A stretch of 64,000 bases of DNA from Tetragonia tetragonoides. Lineage: Eukaryota; Streptophyta; Magnoliopsida; Caryophyllales; Aizoaceae. The stretch's first letter is position 1, and each line of letters begins with the position of its first letter. Shown here piece by piece: positions 57,001 to 64,000 of the stretch. Below the pieces are notes generated by a model that saw nothing but the letters and a program-made list of their open reading frames with translations, searched no databases and was not told where the DNA came from. The stretch spans positions 23,825,307 through 23,889,306 of the forward strand of contig CM076139.1 of the NCBI GenBank assembly GCA_038025085.1. Direction: 5' to 3'. The translations under genes were made by a program, and so were the position numbers.

Positions 57001-59027
57001 GAATTGAATGAGCAATGGGAGCATGAAAAAACTGTAATGACGCGTATACAATCAATAAAAGAGGAGGTATGTGATTCTGTCTGTGTAAAGTTTCACAATT
57101 GAGATATGGTGCTAAATGTTTTCTTAGGTTTCGCTTTATTAACTTAGCTATAGTTTCTAGTTGATGGGATATGTATATATGCAAATAATAACTCCACTTA
57201 TCATTATGCTCTATCATTGTTCTGCTTGCATTAGTTTATTCCTTTGTGTTTCTTTGTAACTTAGTGAACACTGATTATCTTAAGACAGATACTTACTGAT
57301 ACCAATGTGTTTTTTGGTTTTATCCAGATTGATAGGGTGAATATTGAGATTCAACAAGCTGAGAGAGAGTATGATCTTAATCGTGCTGCTGAACTCAAGT
57401 ATGGCAGCCTTAATTCTCTGCAACGCCAACTGGAAACTGCGGAGAAAGAGTTGGATGAGTACATGAAGTCTGGAAAGTCTATGCTACGTGAAGAAGTAAC
57501 TGGGAGTGACATTGCTGAAATAGTCAGCAAGTGGACTGGAATTCCTGTTTCCAAGCTACAACAGTCAGAGAGAGAGAAGCTGTTGTATCTCGAAGATGAG
57601 CTGCATAAACGTGTTGTGGGCCAAGATCCGGCTGTGAAAGCTGTGGCTGAGGCCATTCAGCGTTCTCGAGCTGGACTGTCAGATCCTCACCGTCCAATTG
57701 CCAGTTTTATGTTTATGGGGCCGACAGGTGTGGGAAAGACAGAGCTAGCAAAGGCACTCGCAACTTATTTATTTAATACTGAGCAGGCCCTCGTGCGAAT
57801 TGATATGAGTGAATACATGGAGAAATTCGCTGTGTCGAGACTAATCGGTGCCCCACCTGGTTATGTGGGCTATGAGGAAGGAGGTCAGTTAACAGAGATC
57901 GTTCGGAGGAGGCCATATGCTGTAATTCTCTTTGATGAGATTGAAAAGGCCCATGGTGACGTTTTCAATGTATTCCTTCAAATTCTGGACGATGGTAGGG
58001 TGACGGATTCCCAAGGACGGACAGTGAGCTTCACTAATACTGTCATCATTATGACTTCCAATGTAGGGTCACAGTATATCCTTAATGCCGAGGATGACAC
58101 GTCGCCAAAGGAGGTTACTTATGAAACTATAAAGCAAAGAGTGATGGATGCAGCAAGATCAATCTTCCGTCCTGAGTTTATGAATAGAGTAGATGAATAC
58201 ATAGTGTTCCAGCCCCTTGATCGTGACCAGATTGGTAGCATTGTCCAATTACAGGTACGCCTTGATTCCTTTTGCTGCTCCATACATGTATTAGGTATTA
58301 TCTCCGTTGGGGAAACAGAGATACACATCACAGGGGGGCGAGGGCCGAGGGACCATGGTATAGCATTTAGATGCCCGCAAGTCGCGGGGTTGATAGGACG
58401 GCATGATATGCTTAGATACTATACATTGTTCTCTATGATTATACTTTGGATTGTCCGTGCTCTATGAGCAATACAAGGAGAAAAGGAGGTGAAAGACTAG
58501 GGAGTTAATGTGCTTTAATTGTGGAGCAACATTTAGAATGTTGTGACGTTCATTTTCTTGTACAGAGTTCTTTGCATGTCTGGCTACTTTGTTATTTAGT
58601 CGTTTACATGTTGCATCATTGACTGAAGGGTATTAGTGCCTATGACTAAGTAAAGAAGAATATACCATTTACTTATCTCTCATCTTTAAATGTTATCCAG
58701 TTGCAACGGGTGCAGTCAAGAATTGCAGATCGTAAGATGAAAATTCAAGTGACAGATGCCGCAGTTCAGCTTCTTGGCAACCTTGGATATGATCCCAACT
58801 ACGGTGCTAGGCCAGTCAAACGTGTGATACAACAACATGTTGAGAATGAAATAGCTAAAGGAATCTTGAGAGGGGAGTTCAAGGAAGAGGATACAATTCT
58901 GGTTGATACGGAGGTCACCGCATTTTCAAATGGCCAGCTTCCGCAACAGAAGTTGGTGTTTAGGAAACTAGAGTCAGCTTCAGCCTCTTCTACTCAGGAT
59001 TCTGAGGAAGCATTCTCGCAAGTTTAA
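42381..59027 (+). CDS. CLPB3: Chaperone protein ClpB3, chloroplastic (ten exons)
   Basis: Hsp100/ClpB AAA+ disaggregase of the plastid stroma. A hexamer uses ATP to thread aggregated proteins and works with plastid Hsp70; it is needed for plastid development and heat tolerance. Exons: 42381-42629, 47649-47867, 48178-48415, 49340-49535, 51190-51244, 51428-51578, 51860-52168, 56801-57066, 57328-58254, 58701-59027. All introns are GT-AG and phases match, giving 978 codons plus stop (the Arabidopsis protein is about 968). Layout: Ser-rich transit peptide (about 1-75, ending near VVRCEA), Clp-N repeats (85-230), NBD1 with Walker A GEPGVGKT (289-296) and Walker B VLFIDE (357-362), coiled-coil M domain (about 480-610), NBD2 with GPTGVGKT (691-698) and VILFDE (759-764). 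The start is the only Met giving a transit peptide. Introns 1, 4 and 7 hold transposon debris. Confidence 0.97.
43072..43185 (-). mobile_element. SINE (TTG-tailed family), copy 1
   Basis: Minus strand: GGGTCTACCGTAAATAGC, GGCGACTAGCTAAGGGTAGG, GTCCCCAGACCCCACCCT, GTTGTT tail. It matches the common plant SINE recalled as TS-like. About 400 bp to its right also resembles sequence beside copy 3 at 59450-59740 (both have AGGATCCTC followed by ATCCTACTACGC-type words), so a longer shared unit is likely. Confidence 0.7.
44989..45195 (-). mobile_element. SINE with long poly(A) and internal box B
   Basis: Minus strand: GGTTCGAGTCCCCTC (box B-like, 45115-45129), CCTGGTCGTTAACTTCAGGG, then a run of about 43 A (44989-45031). 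The 5' boundary is approximate. Such tRNA-derived SINEs end in poly(A). The A run length may be an assembly estimate. Confidence 0.65.
45480..45680 (-). pseudogene. Ty3/gypsy reverse transcriptase debris
   Basis: On the minus strand [20 protein letters not shown], then a VEYLG-like piece, matches the gypsy RT thumb region (VL..LRENELYAK..KC.F). Frames are heavily broken. Neighbouring 44150-45480 may belong to the same element but is not recognisable with confidence. Confidence 0.55.
45910..46384 (-). pseudogene. RNase H-like remnant, probably of a LINE
   Basis: Two overlapping minus frames hold [20 protein letters not shown] and, after a shift, [20 protein letters not shown]. This resembles the end of a LINE-type RNase H domain (SFSHVRREGNEEADALAK). 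Weak and partial. Confidence 0.4.
47037..47296. mobile_element. Stowaway MITE
   Basis: Ends CTCCCTCGAATCCATAATCT and the inverse of AGATTATGGAACGGAGGGAT, flanked by TA on both sides (47035-47036, 47297-47298). About 260 bp, non-coding. A second, more degenerate end (GGATGGAGGGAGTA) lies at about 46938-46951. Confidence 0.75.
47649..47867 (+). CDS. CLPB3: CLPB3 exon 2 (Clp-N, first half)
   Basis: 73 codons, [20 protein letters not shown] to IQRQPK. First Clp-N repeat, including [20 protein letters not shown]. Acceptor TGCTGTAG|ATT, donor AAG|GTATGT, phase 0. Confidence 0.96.
48178..48415 (+). CDS. CLPB3: CLPB3 exon 3 (Clp-N, second half)
   Basis: [20 protein letters not shown] to QSVIDQ. It holds [10 protein letters not shown], the second Clp-N repeat. 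Acceptor GCACCAG|GTT, donor CAAG|GTAATA, leaving one base for the next codon (Asp). Confidence 0.95.
49340..49535 (+). CDS. CLPB3: CLPB3 exon 4 (NBD1 Walker A)
   Basis: (D)[18 protein letters not shown] to [12 protein letters not shown] plus two bases of Gly. It contains [10 protein letters not shown], the start of NBD1, and Walker A. Donor GAGG|GTAAGT. Confidence 0.95.
49536..51189 (+). other. CLPB3: CLPB3 intron 4 with LINE 3' fragment
   Basis: 1.65 kb between GTAAGT and CTGCAG. Apart from the LINE piece (49790-50932) it has a CT/CA-rich low-complexity stretch at 50965-51045. Confidence 0.8.
49790..50932 (+). mobile_element. 5'-truncated LINE, zf-RVT end and poly(A)
   Basis: Translation in shifting frames gives [40 protein letters not shown], then [30 protein letters not shown] and [13 protein letters not shown], the zf-RVT region of plant L1-like ORF2. 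It ends AATAAAATCTCTCTTTATCC and eight A. Same strand as the host gene. Confidence 0.8.
51190..51244 (+). CDS. CLPB3: CLPB3 exon 5 (short)
   Basis: 55 bp: [18 protein letters not shown] after the split Gly codon. Acceptor CTGCAG|GTTAGC, donor AAG|GTAGCT. Too short to be seen as an open frame on its own; placed by splice sites and family alignment. Confidence 0.93.
51428..51578 (+). CDS. CLPB3: CLPB3 exon 6 (NBD1 pore loop, Walker B)
   Basis: [20 protein letters not shown] to [11 protein letters not shown] plus one base. AKYRGEFE is the conserved NBD1 pore-loop block and VLFIDE is Walker B. Acceptor TTTGCAG|TTG, donor GCAG|GTGATT. Confidence 0.95.
51860..52168 (+). CDS. CLPB3: CLPB3 exon 7 (NBD1 sensor and arginine region)
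   Basis: (G)[18 protein letters not shown], then [27 protein letters not shown] (arginine-finger region), to FLPDK plus one base. Acceptor GTTCAG|GTGC, donor AAAG|GTAAAC. Confidence 0.96.
52933..53024 (+). mobile_element. SINE (TTG-tailed family), copy 2, 5'-truncated
   Basis: GCTAGGTGACTAGTTAGG, CATCTGGATCTCCCTAGACC, CCGCCCTCGTCGGG and a TTGTTGTTGCTG tail match the 3' half of copies 1 and 3 on the opposite strand. Confidence 0.7.
53080..53560 (+). pseudogene. LINE zf-RVT fragment
   Basis: Frames give [20 protein letters not shown], then [26 protein letters not shown] and [16 protein letters not shown]: the C-terminal zf-RVT region of a plant LINE with shifts and stops. Related in kind to the copy in intron 4. 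Confidence 0.7.
53624..55107. mobile_element. Tourist-like (PIF/Harbinger) foldback MITE, split by a hAT element
   Basis: Ends GAGCGTGTTTTGCCTA and the inverse of TAGGCCAAACACCACC, followed by a long inner inverted match (TATTTTCCCTCACAAACC, CTCACCCCC, CAGCTTCTA). TTA flanks both sides (53621-53623 and 55108-55110). Its own DNA is about 290 bp; the rest is the hAT insertion at 53819-55006. Confidence 0.75.
53819..55006. mobile_element. Non-autonomous hAT-like element with 8-bp duplication
   Basis: Inverted ends CAGGGAATTAAATAGCGG and CCGCTATTTAATTCCCTG are perfect. The 8-bp word TCCTAGAA flanks it exactly (53811-53818 and 55007-55014). Subterminal GCGGTCGCG and TAGCGGCCGC repeats are dense at both ends. 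1188 bp, no transposase. Confidence 0.9.
55459..56624. mobile_element. Pack-MULE-like element with 9-bp duplication and captured gene fragment
   Basis: Ends GGAAAATTTGATAAAAATAA and the inverse of its right end match as inverted repeats over roughly 170-200 bp (AATCCGAARTTTCATCAATC, GGTCCACCA, AACTCCGT). The 9-bp word TAATAAAAA flanks it exactly (55450-55458 and 56625-56633). The interior holds an EF-hand gene fragment on the minus strand and no transposase, which is the Pack-MULE pattern. Confidence 0.85.
55826..56229 (-). pseudogene. Captured EF-hand gene fragment (calcium-binding TPR-protein-like)
   Basis: Minus strand from 56229: [40 protein letters not shown] is a canonical 12-residue EF-hand loop (D-x-N-x-D-x-G-x5-E). 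After a break, [41 protein letters not shown] follows in another frame. I recall similar text in plant EF-hand/TPR proteins of the At1g05150 kind; this is from memory. Frames are broken, so no product is expected. The region sits in an antisense orientation inside CLPB3 intron 7. Confidence 0.65.
56801..57066 (+). CDS. CLPB3: CLPB3 exon 8 (end of NBD1 and M domain)
   Basis: (A)[19 protein letters not shown] to [14 protein letters not shown] ends NBD1; the rest is the heptad-rich M-domain coiled coil that contacts Hsp70. Acceptor TATCCCGCAG|CAA, donor GAG|GTATGT. Confidence 0.96.
57328..58254 (+). CDS. CLPB3: CLPB3 exon 9 (M domain and NBD2)
   Basis: 309 codons, [19 protein letters not shown] to GSIVQLQ. 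It contains [11 protein letters not shown], Walker A GPTGVGKT, the NBD2 pore loop [13 protein letters not shown], Walker B VILFDE, sensor MTSNVGS and arginine finger [11 protein letters not shown]. Donor CAG|GTACGC. Confidence 0.97.
58701..59027 (+). CDS. CLPB3: CLPB3 exon 10 (C-terminal D2-small domain)
   Basis: [19 protein letters not shown] to EEAFSQV, stop. It contains [17 protein letters not shown], the ClpB C-terminal domain signature. Acceptor TTATCCAG|TTG. The last 20 or so codons are a Ser/Glu-rich tail usual for plastid ClpB. Confidence 0.96.
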   Translation: MQRVQSRIADRKMKIQVTDAAVQLLGNLGYDPNYGARPVKRVIQQHVENEIAKGILRGEFKEEDTILVDTEVTAFSNGQLPQQKLVFRKLESASASSTQDSEEAFSQV

Positions 59028-59329
59028 ATCTAAATAATTAGTGCACTCCCCAATGGTCCGAGATACGGTTGAGCTCACATTGAGTATAATTTTGTGCAGA
59101 AGGCTCGTAGTTTATAGCTTACAAGGGCATATAAAAATTTTTGATTCCAGTTTTCAGAATTCTGTAAGTAAATATGTGATGGTTTATATAGACAGTTACT
59201 GAATGAAGAGTAGCTCCTTGCATGTCTGAGACCGTGGACATTGGTTCCCATATCCTGAGATTCAACTGCAGTTGCAAATAACTGACATAATAAGCAATTC
59301 TGTAGAAGAAAGACGCTGCGCTACAAGCA
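59028..59329 (+). other. CLPB3: CLPB3 3' untranslated and downstream region
   Basis: AT-rich sequence after the stop codon. No perfect AATAAA is seen close by; near-matches occur (AATAATTAG just after the stop, AAATAACTGACATAA at about 59276). The 3' end cannot be placed. Confidence 0.4.
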
Positions 59330-59453
59330 TACAACAACAACAACCCAGTAAGTATCCCGCCTAGGGCGGGGTCTGGGGAGGTCCAGATGTACGCAGTCTT
59401 ACCCCTAACTAGTCGCCTAGAAGAGAGACTGTTTCCGAAAGACCTACAAAAAC
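59330..59453 (-). mobile_element. SINE (TTG-tailed family), copy 3
   Basis: Minus strand: GTCTTTCGGAAACAGTCTC, GGCGACTAGTTAGGGGTAAG, CTCCCCAGACCCCGCCCTAG, GGGTTGTTGTTG tail. It is the best-preserved of three copies. T-rich runs (59455-59515) and a further region shared with copy 1 lie to its right. Confidence 0.75.
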
Positions 59454-62400
59454 CTTTTTTTTTTTTGTTTTTTTTTTTTTAAATACATTTTCAAAAAGGT
59501 TTTTTTTTTTTTTTAAAAGCAATAAAGAATGATCAAACGGGCAAGAGAAGTAAATCATTAAACATACTAACACAAGATATTACTATTTGAACAACATAAA
59601 GTGACGGAAACGCTACAGGCTATAAACAAAATGACTCAACCTCTAGTACTAGCCAATGGACAACCATAATCTAACGAGGATCCTCTACACGAATCCTGCT
59701 ACGCCATAATGCGCTACAAGCATTACGTCTACAATTACATACGTCTGAAGTCTGTAGGCTATATTTCTTATGGCATGAAGTTTGTCGATTATGTGTTCCA
59801 TACCTATAGAGAGGATGTCAGCTGTATACAAATAAGAGCTGTGAGATGAACCAATCTTTTGGTTATCTCAAATATGAGCTTCTAGTGCTAAAACATAGTC
59901 ATCTTAATGTCGCTTTTCTCATGAACTCTACGATACTAGGCTTCCATGTAACAACTTTGTAACTGCCAATCTCCTTTTTTGGTACAAGTTCAATACAACA
60001 GTTTGGACCTCCCCTTCCAAATTTTCAAGTGATATTTCCAAGCCTTGCAACATAAGGCATAAATAGTTCAGTAACAAATACCAAATGTGCGTACAATTTC
60101 ACAAAAAGCCACTTGGCATCATAGGTACGAGTGACTTCTGCTCCTTGAATGATACATCAGTATGTAGTTTGTTTGACAGAGCTACTCCTTTCTGTTTTTT
60201 CTTTTTCCTTTTTCTGACATTGTAGGAAATGTAATACAAGTTACATATTAGTACTAGGGCTATCTAAGCCATAGGCCGTTCGCAAGGGAAACATTTAACT
60301 TCTTAAACTAATGCTAAAACATCTCTAGGAGTTTTTATTTTTTATTTTTTTTTATCTCGGCCTAAGCACATGATTACAATTTCCTTCCCAACCCTTCATA
60401 GAAGATAAGAGTCGTGGTTTACGACGATTTTGACGTTTTTGTGATCCCACAGCTTCATGTAGTGAAATGATTTCATATTTAATAAAATTACGCCAATTAT
60501 CTATAACAAAAAAAAAAAAAAAAAAAACCTAATACTAAAACTATTGACCCGGTGATAAGAAAACTATTGACCTGAATCGGAAAAAGCTATTAGACATAGT
60601 TGAAAGCTGGGAGTTTCCAGCTAGATTGGTCTTGAACCTAGCAAATAATATCTCAATCTGAAAACTCTAAATATGGGTTGCTAAAATTGATATAGTGGAG
60701 GAGGAAAGAGGCGATAAAGGATTCTTTGTTTCGTAATTAATCATTATGTAAAGTAAAACAAAGGGAGTCAGTCGAAAAATGAGACAATATCAAGTTGCAC
60801 AAACTAACATCAGGCGAATGGGAAATAGACACTGAAATGATAGCCATGTATAGACATCTCTACTCATATGTACAGAGATGTGCACAAGGCATCACTTTTA
60901 CCAGATAGTGCACTTCTTGCAGTGAAGATTAAGACACTGCAGCTCCAAGCTTGCTGTGTGGTTTACAGTCAACTCCATTGTTAACTGGAACGGGTTGCAC
61001 GCCCATGCATTTACTCCGGTTTGGTGTTTCCATGCATCTACTCTGGTGTTCCAATAACTGAGTATCAGGGCCAATATTTTGTCTTTCGAATGCAGCTTCT
61101 TCTCGATTCAGCCATTACCTGAGGTAAGAGGAGATTTTAAATGTCAAAACCATCCAAATCATTGGAACAAAATCAGTTGTATCAGAGTGTTAAGGAGAAA
61201 AAAGGGTCTTGCAAGAGCACAATCTAGGAGGGATACACAGGCGACTACCGAGGGGAGCATTTGATCAGCCCGCATCAACATAACATTTTTTTCTTCTGTT
61301 TCCATTATAATCTAAAATCTCATAAATTTTGACAATATAGCGATTATTTTGAGCAATGTATTTTTGGTGAAGAAATTCCCAAACTGACAGAGTTATCACC
61401 CATGGGCCATGTCTATGCAGCAGCTAAAAAAACAAACTATTTATCTCAGATTCACACATGGACGAAGGATCATGAGGGCCTGGGTAGGCCATGGCCACCA
61501 CCAGCCCTCATGCATTTCCATTACAGTACGAAAGGATGGAAACCATTTTACTCAGTTGCATATTGTTTTTCGTTATTGTGGCTCCCTTTGAGGTCATCTC
61601 CTGGCTTCGTCACTGCATTCACAGTTATGGATATATGAACCAAGTAAGATACAGAAAACAAGAACAATAGCTTCTAATACTTTAGTTTCACATGCGGACA
61701 GTTACTCCTATTGACAATCACATAAGAGGTATCCACGTTGTCTTTTTAGCACGTACATATAATCTAAATTTACATATCATGCATCACTTTGAAGCAACCA
61801 AGTCAGGAGAAAGTGGCACTACGAACAGGAGGCATATGATTCCCCTCCTGAGACGTTTATTATCACAAAATCTTATTGTTTTATCATATTCTTCCTTCCT
61901 CAATCTCCGGCTACTGTAATTGTTCTAATTTATAATGAAGTAACAAATCTGTAGTGATTGTCTGCGTGCCTGGGGCTCCAAGAGGCGCAGCCCACAACAT
62001 GGCCAGTGGGCTTTTGTCCCATCACTCCCGAGGGTGGCCATTGCGTCAAAGGTCTTTTTCAATTCTTGTTATTTCAGACTGTGCCATGAGCCCATGATCA
62101 CGCCATACCTCACTTAAGGATATTCCCCAAACCCCGACCCAAGCATGACTAGAGCCCAAACGACAGGCCACCGCGTTGTCCTGTGCGGCCGTGTCCATGC
62201 CCAGCGCCATCCCTAAACATAAGTACCATGCTGGGAAGCACCAGGCAGCATGCCAGCCTGGCCCAGTACCATCCCTAAACAAAAGAAACCCACTGAGGAG
62301 GACATTGCTAGCCCAGCCTTCTAAGCCAGGTTAGGGCTAGTGCCACTCGGGGATGAGGGGTTCCCTTGACAGCTCATTCGGCTGCTAAATACCAAAGTCA

Positions 62401-63687
62401 AAGGCCATGGTATATATGAATTCAACCCCCAACCTTCTGGCTGGGGAAACAGATAGCTTGGAATGTCAGAGGAGCCACTTTTTATGAAGCAATATGGAGC
62501 TCAAATGTAGGCACCTGGCTAACAGGCTAAGTTCCTGGTCACATAGAGCAAGCTTGACTCTAACAGATCAAATATGAAATATCTGAGTATGAAGCTTATC
62601 ACTGTATCAGGAATCCATTAACTAACAAACAAGCAGGTTAGTTGATCCAGCTCGAGATCATATGCATGCATTTGTTTCTTGTATCTTTTCTCCTTTTCTC
62701 ATTCTAGGGGGGAGGTGGTGGAGGTGCAGGAAAGGGGGATGAAATTACACAATAGGAAAAAGAGCATAATGAGAGGAAAGGAGTATCATAGACTAGGATA
62801 AACAGGTTTTCTTCAATGCAATGTGGTTTGTGCTATTATTACAGAACTTTGTAACTTTCTAGCAGGAAATTGTCTCATCAGCATGACACGTCCAGTCCTG
62901 ACTTACTCGGAGTTTTTGAAGTTCTTTTACCATTCTTTCTAACCCAGTCCCCTCTATCTTCTTTCAGGAAAATCGGCAACAATCATCAAATGTGATACTG
63001 CGACTAACCAGGTCTGGTGCAATCAAGATATTCATTATTAATTTGAAACTAATGGAGAGGACTTTTTGGTCAGGTGCAACATTTGTAATTTTACATCAAG
63101 TTGAGGGAGATGATGAGACCAGTTTGTCATATTAGCAAGTAATTTACATAGACATCCAACAGATTACAGAAGAGTACATAAGGACATGTCTAAATTAAAT
63201 TATCCAGAGAATCATGTTTTCATCAATCATAAACCGTGAGATGAATATATAACAAAATAGAAGATGCTATAGAAGATAACAAGTGTGACTCCAAGGTTTA
63301 AGTGCATTCTTTGACATCAAACATACACAGAATAAAACATACACATGATAGAAGAAAGAGGCAAACAAAGGCAAAGATAGAACAGATATACTGTTCACAA
63401 GGAATTACTAAAAGAGCGAGACATGTGCAACAATTTTCATCACTTTGACATACAACAAAAATTAAAGACAGATTCATACCTAAAAGACATCTGTTGTTCA
63501 ATCCGAAGAATGCTCATAACTCAGAGGCGAATCTACTGTGGAACCATGTCATAGGGACATCAACAGCATCCAGTAGAAGTCTGTTTACAGACATTGAATG
63601 ATGGCCCTTAATTAATCACGCCATATCAGTTTCTCACTGATGCTACATCTTAATAAAACCATTTACTTCCTGCTCCACCCAACAGCC
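59454..63687. other. Intergenic region between CLPB3 and the PPR gene
   Basis: 4.2 kb without a recognisable gene. Poly(T)/poly(A) runs at 59455-59515 and 60509-60528. At 61440-61615 words like GAGGGCCTGGGTAGGCC and CTCCTGGCTTCGTCACTG resemble the end of a hAT-type element. A GC-richer patch at 61960-62460 (frame 62046-62282, minus, WHAAWCFPAW, no domain) looks like an unclassified repeat. Short open frames elsewhere have no support. Confidence 0.4.
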
Positions 63688-63858
63688 TCATCTTCGACGT
63701 TTTTTCATATATTGAAGCATCATTGCTCGTGTCTTACCATCAGGTATAAGGTTAATATCTCGCATTTTCATGTATAGTTTCTTGGCTGACTCAATTCTTC
63801 CTCTGAGACACATCCCATGAATGGCAGCATTGTAAAGAGAGACATTGGGTGTTGATTC
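63688..63858 (-). CDS. Pentatricopeptide-repeat (PPR) protein, last exon
   Basis: Minus strand: an acceptor TTTTTCCAG precedes ESTPNVSLYNAAIHGMCLRG, RIESAKKLYMKMRDINLIPD, GKTRAMMLQYMKKRRR and a stop codon. It contains one P-type PPR motif (NVSLYNAAIHGMC..GRIESAKKLYMKM..NLIPD, 35 residues). PPR proteins are organelle RNA-binding factors. The basic C-terminus has no E or DYW domain. The rest of the gene lies beyond the right edge; 63859-63999 is presumably intron. Confidence 0.8.
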   Translation of the reverse strand, partial: ESTPNVSLYNAAIHGMCLRGRIESAKKLYMKMRDINLIPDGKTRAMMLQYMKKRRR

Positions 63859-64000
63859 CTGGAAAAAGTAACAGTATTCAATTTGAGTAACAAAGAATTG
63901 AGAAAATAAATGAAGTACAAACATATTCTGAAAGAGAGGACAAGGGAGAGATTTTAACAGGACAAATGATTTGTATATATCTAACCATGGGTTTGACATA
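63859..64000 (-). other. Presumed PPR-gene intron running off the window
   Basis: The open frame continues here (SNPWLDIYKSFVLLKSLPCP), but the residues are not PPR-like and a pyrimidine-rich acceptor precedes the PPR exon. It is better read as intron. Confidence 0.5.

Noticed and set aside
57351..57656. Minus-strand 101-residue open frame
   Set aside because: Antisense shadow of CLPB3 exon 9.
58255..58467. Continuation of the exon 9 open frame past 58254
   Set aside because: The family alignment needs the GTACGC donor at 58255 and exon 10 at 58701; the read-through residues are not ClpB-like.

Overview
The window is nuclear DNA from a flowering plant, most likely a eudicot. It is AT-rich, has spliced genes with GT-AG introns, and is crowded with plant transposable elements: Helitron-like ends, MULE, CACTA, hAT and Stowaway/Tourist elements, Ty1/copia and Ty3/gypsy debris, plant LINEs with DUF4283-type ORF1, and a SINE with a TTG-rich tail. 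Two host genes are supported. One is a complete ten-exon gene for the chloroplast ClpB3 disaggregase (coding span 42381-59027, +). The other is the last exon of a pentatricopeptide-repeat (PPR) gene entering from the right edge (63688-63858, -).

Layout. 0-2.4 kb: a broken FAR1/MULE transposase fragment and a tRNA-like sequence. 2.46-7.25 kb: three Helitron-like elements end to end, each closed by a GC-rich hairpin plus CTAG|T. 7.9-9.8 kb: a long LTR on the minus strand with an adjacent primer-binding-like site. 10.5-15.1 kb: a decayed Ty1/copia element (minus) split by a hAT element with an 8-bp target duplication. 15.1-17.2 kb: a SINE fragment and a LINE remnant (minus).

17.5-38.2 kb is one large nest. 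A MULE with terminal inverted repeats of about 210 bp and a 9-bp flanking duplication spans 20.7 kb. It holds (a) a second inverted-repeat element (17731-26155) with a MuDR-N/plant-mobile-domain pseudogene, itself cut by a 3.3-kb TG...CA LTR-like insert with a 5-bp duplication that carries two further MITEs; (b) two tRNA-like sequences and a long TA microsatellite; (c) a 4.3-kb CACTA element with a captured glutamate-receptor-like gene fragment; (d) a nearly full-length but broken LINE.

38.8-42.0 kb: a Stowaway-like MITE and a fourth Helitron-like element that ends about 340 bp before the ClpB3 start codon. A heat-shock-element-like site lies between them. The ClpB3 exons join in frame to about 978 codons. 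Introns 1, 4 and 7 are swollen by SINEs, LINE fragments, gypsy debris, a Tourist-like MITE with a nested hAT element, and a Pack-MULE-like element with an EF-hand gene fragment. 59-63.7 kb is intergenic with one more SINE and no recognisable gene.

All calls come from reading the sequence and from memory of protein families. No database search was possible.
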